Shown: piece by piece, positions 11,815-22,924 of the stretch
Position numbering within the stretch: the stretch's first letter is position 1
How the letters are laid out: each line of letters starts with the position of its first letter
Origin: Arion vulgaris
Lineage: Eukaryota; Mollusca; Gastropoda; Stylommatophora; Arionidae
NCBI GenBank assembly: GCA_020796225.1
Contig: CM036767.1
Location: 11,389,427-11,453,426, forward strand
DNA length: 64,000 nucleotides
Direction: 5' to 3'
Notes under the pieces: generated by a model
What the model was told of the DNA's origin: nothing
The model's database searches: none
The model's input: only the letters and a program-made list of their open reading frames with translations
Program-made: the position numbers and the translations under genes

Positions 11815-12075
11815 ATTCGTTTTTAGTTACATATTTTCATTTTGGGGTCGTAAGGAACTTATTGTTTGATTCTACACGTTGTATGCTGTGGGGGAAGTGA
11901 AATTCTTAACTTATGTTGCATCCGTTGCTTGATAAAGGCCTTGTGTCGAAACGTTGCTATGTATTGTTATTGTTTCTATAAAACTACAGTACTGTGTTTT
12001 TTGTGTGTTTCGCCATTGCTACAAAGTTTTACTGCAGCCTTCCCGTATACCGAAAATAAAAATCTAGAAATTGTA
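11815..12075 (+). mobile_element. Penelope-like 3' region with hairpin
   Basis: Follows the GIY-YIG fragment. Contains TTGATAAAGGCC..GTCGAAACG (11929-11953), with GGCC pairing to a following GG(T)C-type segment, then GTTTTACTGCAG. Repeated at 2.3, 51.6 and 52.7 kb. Confidence 0.65.
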
Positions 12076-12366
12076 TACAACGCGCTTCAAATCGATGTAT
12101 AGAAGAGAGCAAGCAATGCAGGAATTCTATGTAATCAAAGTGATAGTGTAGGGAAGTGAGTCATGTCAAGACGTTAAGTAAAACAATGAATAATAATGAT
12201 GGAGAAAAGAGATGATATTTTTTTTAATGATATAAATGAAGAGATGATATAAATATGGTTTATCTGGAATATTTTACGAATATCATGGAAGGGAGAGAGG
12301 GATGGTTGGGAAGATAATTGGGGGAATTATAGGTGAGTAATGCTGTTGGCATTATATCGTAGAATA

Positions 12367-12545
12367 TGTGGGCGTCTGTAGTTTAAGCGGTAGCTCGATC
12401 ATAACTCAAGCGTATCTGTGTCAAACTCCGCGGCGGGCAAGTTTGGAAACAAATTAATTTCTTTGGATTTTTATGATCGATAAAAATAGACCTGACCGTT
12501 CAGAAAGCAATGGCAAACTACTGAAAGTGGTGCCTAGAAAATCGA
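12367..12545 (+). mobile_element. SINE-B copy
   Basis: GCGTCTGTAGTTTAAGCGGT (box-A-like), TCAAACTCCGCGGCGGGCAA (box-B-like), GTTCAGAAAGCAATGGCAAA, GTGGTGCCTAGAAAATCGAC. Tail shortened. Confidence 0.8.
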
Positions 12546-12584
12546 CGACATTTTAATCATATTTACTTTTGTTCCTGTGCACGG

Positions 12585-12830
12585 AGGAGTCAGTGATAAT
12601 GAACAAGCTGGAAGATTGGCTGGAATGGCTACAATATCAGAGAGAGCTACAATGGACCGAAATGACATACTTAACGCATTGAGAGTCTTTCCGAACAGAA
12701 AAGTTTCAGGGTTGTGATTCCCCCTCACTGACCAGACTGAATGAGATGGGTGTCAATATTGGTGCAGCCCGAAAAGAACGACATATCAAATATGCAAAGA
12801 GATTGATTAATCAACATTGAACTGGCGTGT
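12585..12830 (+). mobile_element. LINE-R RNase H fragment
   Basis: Translates as HGGVSDNEQAGRLAGMATIS then MDRNDILNALRVF, the NE(R/Q)A..LA end of a LINE RNase H domain. Same family at 27.9, 53.9 and 63.2 kb. Confidence 0.65.
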
Positions 12831-13064
12831 TGGGCCACTGGACGTGTCCGGACCTATGGATCTGAGCACCTATGGAGTGTCCGGAGTGCTATGATGATAG
12901 TCCTCATATAACTGATAACTGATTCATTGGCTGCGGTGCTTCCCTCTGGGGTCCTTAAAACTCCTTACTTTATTCTCTCCAAACACAGATGAGTAACTTA
13001 TATGATCCCAGTCTTCAGCTGGAGGTTCTCGCAGGTGCTACATATTTCTTCTTTAAGTTCTTCT

Positions 13065-13510
13065 TCTTCGAACGCTCCACAACGATCACTTGTTAACCAA
13101 TCTGTGTGATTTGTATGTGATCTGAGCCTAAGAGCGATTGTACGTTGTGCCAGTTATACGCCAACAAGTAGGCCAATACATCCGATTTCTGCGAAGCTTT
13201 TTATTTACTAGGGTAGCTTCCTAAGTCCTGGTTCAAACTCCACGGCGGGCAAGTTTGGAAGCAAATTCGTTTCCATGGGATTTTTACAAAGGTAAAAATA
13301 GACCTCACCGTTCAGAAAGCAATGGCAAACTACTGAACGTATAAGTGGTGCCTACAAAATCAACGACTCATTTACTGTGGTTGATGGCTACGTCCTGTAA
13401 AAGATATGCCACGATTTTCATTTCACTAGGTCCTACCTCAGTCGCATTGTAGGTCGCAGTGGTGCAATTATGTGCTTCCCTTGTGGGCTCCGGCACCACA
13501 CGTGGTGCTT
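13065..13510 (-). mobile_element. SINE-A1 interrupted by SINE-B
   Basis: SINE-A1 3' half at 13065-13228 and 5' half at 13430-13510 on the minus strand are separated by a 5'-truncated plus-strand SINE-B (13229-13428: GGTTCAAACTCCACGGCGGG..GCAATGGCAAACTACTGAAC..GCCACGATTTTCATT). Confidence 0.75.
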
Positions 13511-13640
13511 CTTAAATTGATCTCCTGTGCGATCCTTCAAGTTATCAAAAGAGACATGTTTACAGAGGAATACCGTATTAATTCCGTATTTTTCTGTGAG
13601 CAATGACACGCGATAAGGTGCAGGATTTTGTATACCCGTG

Positions 13641-13912
13641 AAGTTCTTCTTCTACTTCTTCCAACGCTCCATATCGACCACTTGTCAACCACTCTTGTGT
13701 AATTTCTATGTGATCTGAGCCCAAGAGCGATTGTACGTTGTGCCAATTATGCGTCTACAAGTAGGCCAGCACATCCGATTTCTGCGCTGTTTTTATTTAC
13801 TAGGGTAGCATCCCTAGGGCATACATCACTCACCTCTTACGACATGTATTGTAGGTTGCAGTGGTACTATTCTTTGCTTCCCTTGCGGGCCCCGGCACCA
13901 CACGGGCGTCTG
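13641..13912 (-). mobile_element. SINE-A1 copy
   Basis: Near full length: GAAGAAG tail side CTTCTTCTACTTCTTCCAAC at left, GTGATCTGAGCC, CAAGTAGGCCAGCACATCCG, and head GGGCCCCGGCACCACACGGG at right. Confidence 0.85.
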
Positions 13913-13983
13913 TGAAGTATAGTTTCGCAGGATGGGTATTCTTCCACGGTGAAAGAGAAGAAGAAGACACAGATGGTTAATAT

Positions 13984-14147
13984 CAGTGGCGGCTCGTGAT
14001 CATTTTTGTTGGTGGGGCCAGACATTTTTTCCGGATAAATCATGGTTTTTGGTTGCTATATTTTAATTTATAAAATAATAAATACACGTTATACATTATT
14101 TTTAGTGGGGTCCGGCCCCACTGGCCCTTAATGACGAGCCGCCACTG
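13984..14147. mobile_element. hAT MITE (164 bp), copy 2
   Basis: Starts CAGTGGCGGCTCGTGATCAT and ends with its inverted match ACGAGCCGCCACTG. Perfect 8-bp duplication GTTAATAT (13976-13983, 14148-14155). Confidence 0.93.
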
Positions 14148-14353
14148 GTTAATATATAACATTTTCCGTAGCTTTTTCAGACCTTAGGGAATGAAGTCAC
14201 TTCACTTAATATTTCTAAAGCTTAGTGTGTAGGAGGGCCAATTCCTTTCCTCTCGTGTGGAACGACAAGTGTGGGACTGATTTAACAGCGTACTTGTGTC
14301 TGAGTTGAAAGACAAACGTTTATGCATTACGATAATATGGCCACCACCTAGAT

Positions 14354-14734
14354 CATAGATTCCCAAACTTATTCGGCCCACCGCCCACTTGGCACGACAT
14401 AAACTTTGTAACGCCCCCTCCCCATTATAACAGTTTGTCACCCCCACATATATATATATAACAGTTCTTTTCACTTTAACATAGAAAATTGATATATATT
14501 TCTGTCACACAAGGTGAATTTTCAAATGATTATATACATGAAATAGAAAATTGATGTAAAAATGGATCGTGTAAGACGGACATCTGATCAATTAAAATGC
14601 AGAATTCAAATTTGTAATGATTATTCAATCGCAAAATCACGAAAAAGACTCCCCAAATGCTTATGAATCACTATCGCCCCCTGGAAAGCTTCAGTGCCCA
14701 CATGGGGCGGTACCGCCCACTTTGGGAAACGCTG
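14354..14734. mobile_element. Non-autonomous hAT element (381 bp)
   Basis: Perfect 8-bp duplication ACCTAGAT (14346-14353, 14735-14742). Ends CATAGATTCCCAAACTTATT and, inverted, CAGCGTTTCCCAAAGTGGGC. No coding content. Confidence 0.88.
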
Positions 14735-14744
14735 ACCTAGATGG

Positions 14745-15225
14745 TCTTCAAAAACTACGAGATGTAACGGGGAAATAAAGTCCGTGTCAATCATTTGCAC
14801 AGTACAGATCTCCAGGAGGGAACAAATGATTTTGATAATATCCCTAAACCGTTTCTAAACCACTCAGGAATCAGAATATTGTTTATATGATTAGAAACAA
14901 TGGCTTATGCCTGGAGATTTCTCACTAACTCTGTTTTCGTTCAAACTCATCAATAATTTACATTTATACCGTCTGCTCATCTTAGGTCAAGGTCGCAGAT
15001 GCTAAACGAGATTGTAATATAAATCGCAAGGCCACTGTCCGGCGGCAGACGACAGTCGTGAACTTCAACTGTAAAGTATGTCATCATTTAGTTCAAGGTT
15101 GTTGTAGTCTGGATATGTCAACATCACGAGACGATGTTTGATGTTCAGATTACACTGAGATTTCTTATCGCCTATTCAGGAAGATTAAGTCTAGACAGAT
15201 CTGGTAAAGGAGAGAAGAGTAATAA
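14745..15225. other. No recognisable feature
   Basis: Unique-looking DNA between a hAT element and a minisatellite. Confidence 0.45.
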
Positions 15226-15228
15226 TAC

Positions 15229-16325
15229 ATTTCAATCATATACAGACAGATGTAGAAGAGACAGACAAACATATCACATGTAAAGCTAGCAACAGACAGA
15301 TGTAAGAAGAGACAGACAAACATATCACATGTAATAGCTAAACAACAGATGTAAGAGACAGACAAACATATCACATGTAATAGCTAGCTAAACAGACAGA
15401 TGTAAGAAGAGACAGACAAACATATCACATGTAATAGCTAGCTAAACAGACAGATGTGAAGAGCAGACAAACATATCACATGTAATAGCTAGCTAAACAG
15501 ACAGATGTAAGAAGAGACAGACAAACATATCACATGTAATAGCTAGCTAAACAGACAGATGTAAGAAGAGACAGACAAACATATCACATGTAATAGCTAG
15601 CTAAACAGACAGATGTAAGAAGAGACAGACAAACATATCACATGTAATAGCTAGCTAAACAGACAGATGTAAGAAGAGACAGACAAACATATCACATGTA
15701 ATAGCTAGCTAAACAGACAGATGTAAGAAGAGACAGACAAACATATCACATGTAATAGCTAGCTAAACAGACAGATGTAAGAAGAGACAGACAAACATAT
15801 CACATGTAATAGCTAGCTAAACAGACAGATGTAAGAAGAGACAGACAAACATATCACATGTAATAGCTAGCTAAACAGACAGATGTAAGAAGAGACAGAC
15901 AAACATATCACATGTAATAGCTAGCTAAACAGACAGATGTAAGAAGAGACAGACAAACATATCACAAGAAGAGACAGACAAACATATCACATGTAATAGC
16001 TAGCTAAACAGACAGATGTAAGAAGAGACAGACAAACATATCACATGTAATAGCTAGCTAAACAGACAGATGTAAGAAGAGACAGACAAACATATCACAT
16101 GTAATAGCTAGCTAAACAGACAGATGTAAGAAGAGACAGACAAACATATCACATGTAATAGCTAGCTAAACAGACAGATGTAAGAAGAGACAGACAAACA
16201 TATCACATGTAATAGCTAGCTAAACAGACAGATGTAAGAAGAGACAGACAAACATATCACATGTAATAGCTAGCTAAACAGACAGATGTAAGAAGAGACA
16301 GACAGATGTAAGAAGAGACAGACAA
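15229..16325. repeat. 54-bp minisatellite, ~20 copies
   Basis: Unit ACAGACAGATGTAAGAAGAG, ACAGACAAACATATCACATG, TAATAGCTAGCTAA. Central copies are identical; the left edge (15229-15480) has shortened variants, and one unit near 15965 has a deletion. Confidence 0.96.
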
Positions 16326-16344
16326 AATGAAATGAAAATCGGGG

Positions 16345-16585
16345 CATATCCTTCTTCTTCTTCGAACTTGTTAACCTCTCTGTGTGATTTGTATGGAATC
16401 TGAGCCTAAGATCGATTGCACATTGTGCCAGTTATGCGCCTACAAGTAGGCCAGTACATTCGATTTCTGCGATGCTTTTTATTTACTAGGTAGCTTCCCA
16501 ACTTCCTTCATTAGTCGCCCCTACGACATGCCTTGTAGGTCGCAGTGGTACTATTCTTTGCTTCTTGCGGGCCTGGCACCACATG
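16345..16585 (-). mobile_element. SINE-A1 copy
   Basis: CTTCTTCTTCGAACTTG at left, CAAGTAGGCCAGTACATTCG, head GGGCCTGGCACCACATGG at right. Lacks part of the CTCCACATCGACC segment. Confidence 0.8.
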
Positions 16586-16730
16586 GTCGAGAGACACATT
16601 GAAAATGTATAACGAGTACCGAGAAAGAGGGAAACCACCCACAAATGGATTGACGTCATCAAGAACATTCTTAAGAAAATGAATACCAACTTACAAAGTG
16701 TCTTAGAACACGCCCACGCAAGATCACTAT
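16585..16730 (+). mobile_element. LINE C-terminal scrap
   Basis: Frame reading GKPPTKWIDVIKNILKKMNT resembles the GRPxxxWxDVI motif of LINE ORF2 C-termini; squeezed between two SINE-A1 copies. Confidence 0.5.
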
Positions 16731-16737
16731 GTCTTTC

Positions 16738-16965
16738 TCACCGAACGCTCCATATCGACCCCTGTTAACCACTTTTGTGATTTGTTCTGACCTGAGTCTA
16801 ATAGCGATTGTACGTTTTGCCAGTTATGCGCTTACAAGTAGACCAGCACATCCGATTTCTTCGGCGATTTCTATTTACTAGGTAGCTTCCTAGCCACTAT
16901 CTCCGTCGCCTCTACGACATGCCTTGTACGCCGCAGTGGTATTATTCATCACTCACCCTGCGGTT
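16738..16965 (-). mobile_element. SINE-A1 copy
   Basis: ACGCTCCATATCGACC, AGTAGACCAGCACATCCGAT, CGACATGCCTTGTACGCCGC; the head is degraded. Confidence 0.75.
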
Positions 16966-17087
16966 CCAACATCCAACAACACAAACATGTCAACAAATAT
17001 CAATCAATCAAGTGCCATGCCTGCCAGCGTAGGCGATCCTCTCTCCACAACTCTTCCCTGGTAGAGTTAATCAATTCTGATGTCTCC

Positions 17088-17400
17088 CCCCGAGTGGTTA
17101 CCGGGCCCAAATTGGGGTGTAAAGAATAGAACCACTGTTACCTGCCACACATGTCGTAAGAGGCGAATAAGGAGGTTGGGGATGGTGCTAGCTACTCCAC
17201 GCCGTAAAAAACACAAGATGGCTACAGAACGGAGAGCGAACCGAGTAAACGCTGGCTGAAACCGGACACATCGCCAAAGGATAAGCACCAGAGCTCCAAA
17301 CGGTGTTGAAGATGTGACGTAAAATACGTTCTTGGCAAAGGCTGTTTATATATCACAATAAGAATGATCAAAATGACCAAAAAGAACGATCGCGAGAGAG
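17088..17400 (+). mobile_element. SINE-A3 copy, near full length
   Basis: Head CCGAGTGGTTACCGGGCCCA (tRNA-Ser-like box A), core CATGTCGTAAGAGGCGAATA, then an A3-specific middle (CTACTCCACGCCGTAAAA, GCTGGCTGAAACCGG, CACCAGAGCTCCAAACGGTG), and tail CGTTCTTGGCAAAGGCTG, ATATCACAATAAGAATGATC, AGAACGATCGCGAGAGAG. Confidence 0.82.
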
Positions 17401-17509
17401 TTCTGATGTCACATCTTTCCTTCCCTGAATTTTACCTGTTGTCACCAAATGTTCTATGCCTCCTCTTCACATTATATGCCTGAAGAACCCTGATTTATCC
17501 ACAAGTATA

Positions 17510-17883
17510 ATAAATAATAATAATAATTCCTCTCGTACCGTTATACGTTACATAGGGCCTGCAAGTAATTTCTCCATACCACTCTATCCTGGGCAACTCG
17601 CTCAATCTCCTCCATGGAACTGAGACCGATATTTCCTGCCTCTCTCAGCAAAGTTCACTTCAGGGTCTCCTTAGGTCGACTTCTCTTTCTTGAACCCTTT
17701 GCATCCCACTTCAATGCCTGCTTTGATATTCGTTGATCATATCTCCCATCTTCTCTTTCTTATAACAATTGTCACTAGTGGTTGACCAGACATGTCTCTG
17801 ATTTCATCACTTCTGAATTCATTCCATTTTATATTCATTATTTTTCGCAGACATCTATTTTCAAATGCATTCAACTTGCTTTC
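17510..17883 (-). mobile_element. LINE-B copy 2, 14-bp TSD
   Basis: Perfect duplication TATCCACAAGTATA (17496-17509, 17884-17897). 5'-truncated ORF2 end with [20 protein letters not shown] and the common 3' terminus with TTA-repeat tail. A short internal deletion removes the GHTLRR segment. Confidence 0.93.
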
Positions 17884-17939
17884 TATCCACAAGTATACCT
17901 CTCCCATATAATCAGAAAAAGAAGTCACTGATACAAACA

Positions 17940-18560
17940 TATATATTTTATTGCAAAGTACATGTCTTGGTAAAAATTAAAAGTTAAAATAAAGCAACAG
18001 TTGCAGAATAAATCAAATTTGGACACGATAAACACACACACACACACACATACAAAAAAACATACTGACTCTGGCAGAATCACTAATATGACAGACATAA
18101 TAGAAATCACTGTCGCGGCAAAAACTGAATATATATACGTAAAAAATATGATGGAATTACTGGCATTAACTACTTGACCAACTAGCAAAATAAATTAAGT
18201 TATTAAGTGAATGACAACCAATGACCTACTGGCTGACTAAATAAAAAGGTCACAGGATGTCAGGCCAGGTGGTAACAACGAAAACTAGATCAAAGTAAAT
18301 TAAGAATGTACCATTAAATACAGAAAAATGAAAACAACCAGTTACTGTTAAAAACAAAAAATTATGTGATTCAAGATTAATTAGAAAGAAAACATGTAAA
18401 AACGAAAAATGTGATATTGATTTTTCAAAGTGAGAAGGGAGGGAGAAGCCATGTTGTACAGCAGGGGAGATAAATGTAACAATTTATGGGAGAGCTCTCT
18501 TCCAGACTCAGTTGTATCCTTGACTACAGTACAAATACACAAGACAAATATGTGAAGGAG
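17940..18560. other. No gene; (CA)n microsatellite
   Basis: A CA repeat at about 18031-18050; otherwise AT-rich with no recognised motif. Confidence 0.5.
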
Positions 18561-18649
18561 TGAGTGGGTGATGATATACTGCTGGATAAGAAATAAAGAA
18601 ATTCATTCAAATAGAGTATGGTGCATAAAGGAGTCTAAAGGTGAAAGAG

Positions 18650-19000
18650 TGAGTTCAATGCACAGGGTTTTCCCCACATGGCTCGAGCACTCTCCGCAGA
18701 AATGGCAACCCACATGGCTCGACCACTCTCCGCAGAAATGGCAATCCACATGGCTTGAGCACTCTCCGCAGAAATGGCAATCCACATGGCTTGAGCACTC
18801 TCCGCAGAAATGGCAATCCACATGGTTCGACCACTTTCTGCAGAAATGGCACACCACCTCAAGATAGTATTGCACAAAACAAAAACTCAATAACTCCTGC
18901 AACAATCCTAGGGGTCTCTGAACAATATGTACCCGTGAACAGAACTGCATGGTCTGGGTTCGAACCCATCTTCAGAATGCAAGACAAAGGCTTACGCACA
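18650..19000 (-). mobile_element. SINE-E copy with internal expansion
   Basis: Matches 35595-35825: TTCAATGCACAGGGTTTTCC, CAGAAATGGCACACCACCTC, CAACTCCTGC-type segment, GTACCCGTGAACAGAA, and box-B-like GGTTCGAACCC at about 18958. The tRNA-like head reads on the minus strand. Confidence 0.7.
18675..18855. repeat. 36-bp minisatellite inside SINE-E, 5 copies
   Basis: Unit CACATGGCTCGAGCACTCTC then CGCAGAAATGGCAATC. The SINE-E copy at 35.6 kb carries a single unit (CTCATATGGCTCTGTCCCTT, CTGCAGAAATGGCACGCC). Because 36 is divisible by 3 all frames are periodic and open; no evidence of coding. Confidence 0.92.
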
Positions 19001-19049
19001 GAGACCCTCAAAAATTGGTGTCATATTAGGCAATAAACATACTCTCTAT

Positions 19050-19385
19050 CTCTAATATTGGAGTCAAAATGAAATTGACTAAACTTCAGGAAAGAGAAAA
19101 CCAATTTGGTAGAGCTTACTGGTGACCGACACCCATCATTAAGGAGCAGGGACTAGCGATTTATGATCTTCAACATTTAGAAACATTCCTTGAGTAAAGT
19201 GAAACTCTGCAAAACGACAGTGAATCTAGTGGTGGGGAATGAGCTCGGTGAACCCTAACTTGGCTGATGTATTAAAGAAGAAACAGAGAGACATTAAGTG
19301 AGGTCAAATTCTGGTTCCTGTCTGACGGTATATAATCCACAAACATAACCTGGTTCTTCAATTTTATGTAAATTGTTGTTACTGT
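19050..19385. other. No recognisable feature
   Basis: Unique-looking sequence. Confidence 0.4.
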
Positions 19386-19580
19386 CTGGAGTACCGATTT
19401 TTAGGTCGGTGTAGGACAGATGGGACAAGAACCTGCGGAATTTAATGGTTAGTGCAGTCGCTGTGATCTGTTCAGATTAGGATTTTTCATTTATGCCCAC
19501 AACAGAAAAAATCCTTGGCCGTACCATGAATTGAACACGGTCTCCCATGGGAGCGGCCTTAATCCATTCAGTCAGACACT
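19385..19580 (-). mobile_element. SINE-G copy
   Basis: Shares TTTTTAGGTCGGTGTAGGAC, AACCTGCGGAATTTAATGG, CATTTATGCCCACAACAGAA and a box-B-like CATGAATTGAACACGG with 42596-43130; tRNA-like head on the minus strand. Confidence 0.65.
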
Positions 19581-19584
19581 ATGT

Positions 19585-19915
19585 ATACTACATGGAATTA
19601 GGTCGAAGGGTAAGAGTTCAACCATTGCTGGATCATTTGATGCCCGAGTGGTTACCGGGCCCAATTTGGGGTGTAAGGAATAGAACCACTGTTACCTGCC
19701 ACGCATGTCGTAAGAGGCACTAAGGAGGTTTGGCTGAAATCGGATGCACCTGTCCTAAACGTGTAGAAGTCTATGCGTTTAGGGGTCTACCAAACCAATG
19801 TGCAACGTATACAGTTCTTGGCAAAGATCAAATATATCACAAAGAGTGATTAAAATTGGTCATAAAGAACGAACGCAAAGAAGAAGAAGAAGAGCTGGAT
19901 CATTGAAGAAGAAAG
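19585..19915 (+). mobile_element. SINE-A2 (19638-19893) inserted in a LINE 3' end
   Basis: SINE-A2 bounded by a perfect 11-bp duplication GCTGGATCATT (19627-19637, 19894-19904). It begins TGATGCCCGAGTGGTTACCG and ends GAACGCAAAGAAGAAGAA. The split target (GTCGAAGGGTAAGAGTTCAA..GCTGGATCATTGAAGAAGAA) matches the 3' end of the LINE at 60.7-61.06 kb. Confidence 0.85.
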
Positions 19916-20029
19916 TAATGTGGTCAGATCTCTTCCTCGTTAACTTTCCATTCCTTATGTACTCATCAAGTCATGAGCGCGGTTGACTGGAGAATCTGTG
20001 TTTCTTGAGAACTTATACACATTTTGAAC

Positions 20030-20330
20030 TTCTATATTTACAAACTGTGCATAGGTCAGCTTTGATCTATGTAATATTATCTATCCATCGGGTTCTTGGT
20101 CTACCTCAGGCTCTGCATGCGGGATGTCGGTTGTTATAGGCACGAGATGGCAGTAAATCTGGCTTCATTCTCATTAGGAGACCGAACCATTTTATTTATT
20201 GTCTTCTAATATGTTGGATGCATGGTGTGATTCCAACAACATTTCTCATGTTTTCATTCTTGTAACGTTTACGGCTTTTCTTAAACAATTCATTTTACAT
20301 GTTGTGTACTTTCTTATTTTAGAAGATTTA
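20030..20330 (-). mobile_element. LINE-C C-terminal fragment
   Basis: Minus-strand copy of the segment at 5960-6330: TATCTATCCATCGGGTTCTT (WIDN), CATTCTCATTAGGAGACCGA (GHLMRM region). Frame broken. Confidence 0.65.
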
Positions 20331-20345
20331 GTTAGGGAACATGTT

Positions 20346-20600
20346 TCACCCTGTGGTGCCGGGCAGCAAGAGAAGCAAAGAATAGTACCACTGCGACCTA
20401 CAATGCATGTCATAGGAGGTGACTGATGTAATCCCTAGGGATGCTACCCTAGTAAATAAAAAGCAGCGCAGAAATTGGATGTGCTGGCATACTTGTAGGC
20501 ACATAACTGGCATAAGTGTACACTCGCTCTTAGGCTCAGATCACATAAAAATCAAACAGAGTGGTTGACAAGTTGTCAGAGTGTTGAAAGAAGGAACCAT
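20346..20600 (+). mobile_element. SINE-A1 copy
   Basis: GTGGTGCCGGGCAGCAAGAG, AATAGTACCACTGCGACCTA, AAATTGGATGTGCTGGCATA, AAACAGAGTGGTTGACAAGT. Confidence 0.85.
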
Positions 20601-20609
20601 GTCTGACAA

Positions 20610-21040
20610 TAAAAACAGAAAGTTGGTAGAAATATGCAATTTATAATTATTCTATGGACATAGTGCTAGAAATATCCCAAAATGACCTAAAGTAGTTTTA
20701 CAAAATACAAAAACTGGACCAATCAACATTTTGACCTAAAGGACCTTTATCAAAATACAACACACACTATGGTATAAAAATAAGACCTTCACTTTTGGGT
20801 ACACAAACAAGAAAAGTCATATTCTAGTACACCACAAGAAGAAAGGTCAAGTTGAGAAGATTATCAGATGAAAAGATGTCACTTCTTTGTCGTCACACTG
20901 CTACCGGGTTGTTGCCCAGATGTCACTAAAAATCATAAAAAGCTTAAAATCTGGAAAAGGTGTTTTGCATTTGGTAGATTTCTTTGCCACAGTAATCCCG
21001 AATGTCCAGTTTTTATAACAATTTCAATACTATGTTGTGG
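20610..21040. other. No recognisable feature
   Basis: A weak duplication (AATGACCTAAAGTAGTTTTA / TTTTGACCTAAAGGACCTTT); otherwise unique. Confidence 0.4.
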
Positions 21041-21041
21041 G

Positions 21042-21283
21042 TGTCTGTGACTTAGCAGTAGTGAGCTCCACCACACGCCAAGATTACCTGGTTCAAACTT
21101 CGTGGCAGGTAGTTTGGGAGCAAATTTATTCACATGGATTGTTACGATTGTAAAAATAGACCTCACCGTTCAGAAAGCAATGGCAAACTACTGAACATGT
21201 AAGTGGTGCCTAGAAAATCAACAACTTGTTTACTGTTGTTGATGGTAACATCCTGTAAAGGGTATGCCACAATTTTCATTAGG
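21042..21283 (+). mobile_element. SINE-B copy
   Basis: GTGTCTGTGACTTAGCAGTA, GGTTCAAACTTCGTGGCAGG (box B), CAGAAAGCAATGGCAAACTA, GTATGCCACAATTTTCATT. Confidence 0.85.
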
Positions 21284-21284
21284 A

Positions 21285-21850
21285 ATGCTAAATTGGACAC
21301 TACTATAAATGTTAGTGATAAACTGCAAGCCTATGCTCCACAGGGAACATAACGAAATAATAGCAAGAGAGAATCATTCATACACTCTTACACACTTGCA
21401 ACACAACTGAGAACAAACAACATTTGACTGGAATGTCAAATTGATAAACAGGAAGACTGTCAAACCTTTACATTGTTGAAGTATATCTAGACTATAATGT
21501 ATCAAATGATAAAATGGGCAACCATACAAAACCGAATATAAGATCAGAATACAGGAAACATAACAGAGGATGGGTGTACAATTGAGCAATGAATATGATT
21601 TTGGTTAATGGTATGGCAGTTGTTATGTTTAAAAACTCTGAAATGTGTATACATTTTTGCACAGACAATATCAGACATTAACGAAGGAGGAAAAACATGG
21701 CCTGTAATCTCTTATTGAAATACACACACATATAAATGTATATATATATATTCCAATTACTTAAAAAAACAACAACTGTGTTTGCAGGTAAAACATGTAT
21801 ATAGAGTTGTTGGTCCAGAAATGACATTACAATGACAAGACCAAAAAAAA
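21285..21850. other. No recognisable feature
   Basis: Unique-looking AT-rich DNA with a short TATATA run near 21735. Confidence 0.4.
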
Positions 21851-21859
21851 CATTTAAAA

Positions 21860-22240
21860 AAATTAATGGACATCTAACACATGATCTTCAGACAGAGATC
21901 TCATTATCATCAAATAGTTTGTCCTGAGCAGAACTTTGCCACCCCAACAGTCCTCCGAATTTCTCTCTCTCATAGCCAGATGTCCTGCCTCTGCAGCCGT
22001 CATGTTCAAACCATCAGTTACTTCCTGAATCCATCTTCTCCGTGGTCTTCCTCTTCTTATCTTTGCCGGTATGCCTCCTTCCATGATGGTCTTCTCCAGC
22101 CCTTCATGTCTTTTTATATGTCCAAAATATCTTAATTTTCTCTTGCATATTTGTAGTGTCAGCCAGTTTTCTTTGATTTTGAATTCTTTCTGGATAGATC
22201 TATTTGTTCTCTTCTCTGTCCAAGATATACGGAGGACTCT
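21860..22240 (-). mobile_element. LINE-D C-terminal fragment
   Basis: Minus strand: [24 protein letters not shown] reading, [40 protein letters not shown]; tail of TGATGATAATGAG type. Homologous to 28.7-29.0 and 44.96-45.27 kb. Confidence 0.8.
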
Positions 22241-22432
22241 TCTGTAACACTTATATTCGAAAGCACAGACAGAGGTCTACACCAGTTTATTTCAAATCCA
22301 GAGCACATCTAGGAATGGTGGTTATCTTGTCTTTAACATATGAAGTCAGGAGTAAAGTTTGTCTGAATGGTGAGGGACACTGGTTGTAAGGAAAGCATGA
22401 CTTCACATAAAAATTAGTCAGACTATACCTGA

Positions 22433-22920
22433 ATTCATATACCTTACATGACATATGCAGTTTAATCTATGGAAAGTCTCACATGACATATGCAGTTTAA
22501 TCTATGGAAAGTCTCACATGATGTATGCAGTTTAATCTATGGAAAGTCTCACATGACGTATGCAGTTTAATCTATGGAAATTCTCACATGACATATGCAG
22601 TTTAATCTATGGAAAGTCTCACATGACGTATGCAGTTTAATCTATGGAAAGTCTCACATGACATATGCAGTTTAATCTATGGAAAGTCTCACATGACATA
22701 TGCAGTTTAATCTATGGAAAGTCTCACATGACGTATGCAGTTTAATCTATGGAAAGTCTCACATGACATATGCAGTTTAATCTATGGAAAGTCTCACATG
22801 ACATATGCAGTTTAATCTATGGAAAGTCACATGACGTATGCAGTTTAATCTATGGAAAGTCTAAATGACATATGCTGTTTACTCTATGGAAAGTCACATG
22901 ACGTATGCAGTTTATCCATG
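22433..22920. repeat. 35-bp minisatellite, ~14 copies
   Basis: Unit CACATGACATATGCAGTTTA then ATCTATGGAAAGTCT, with A/G alternation (ACATATG/ACGTATG) among units. Confidence 0.95.
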
Positions 22921-22924
22921 GTTT

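Noticed and set aside
15229..16325. Regularly spaced repeats, CRISPR-like at first sight
   Set aside because: The units are directly abutting identical 54-mers with no unique spacers, in a eukaryotic genome. Same reasoning for the arrays at 0.5, 3.2, 22.4, 30.4 and 44.2 kb.
18603..18950. Cys/His-rich repeat frame (CHFCGECSSHVD units) resembling a zinc-finger array
   Set aside because: It is a 36-bp minisatellite inside a SINE; every frame is periodic because 36 is a multiple of 3, and the single-copy SINE relative has no such protein.
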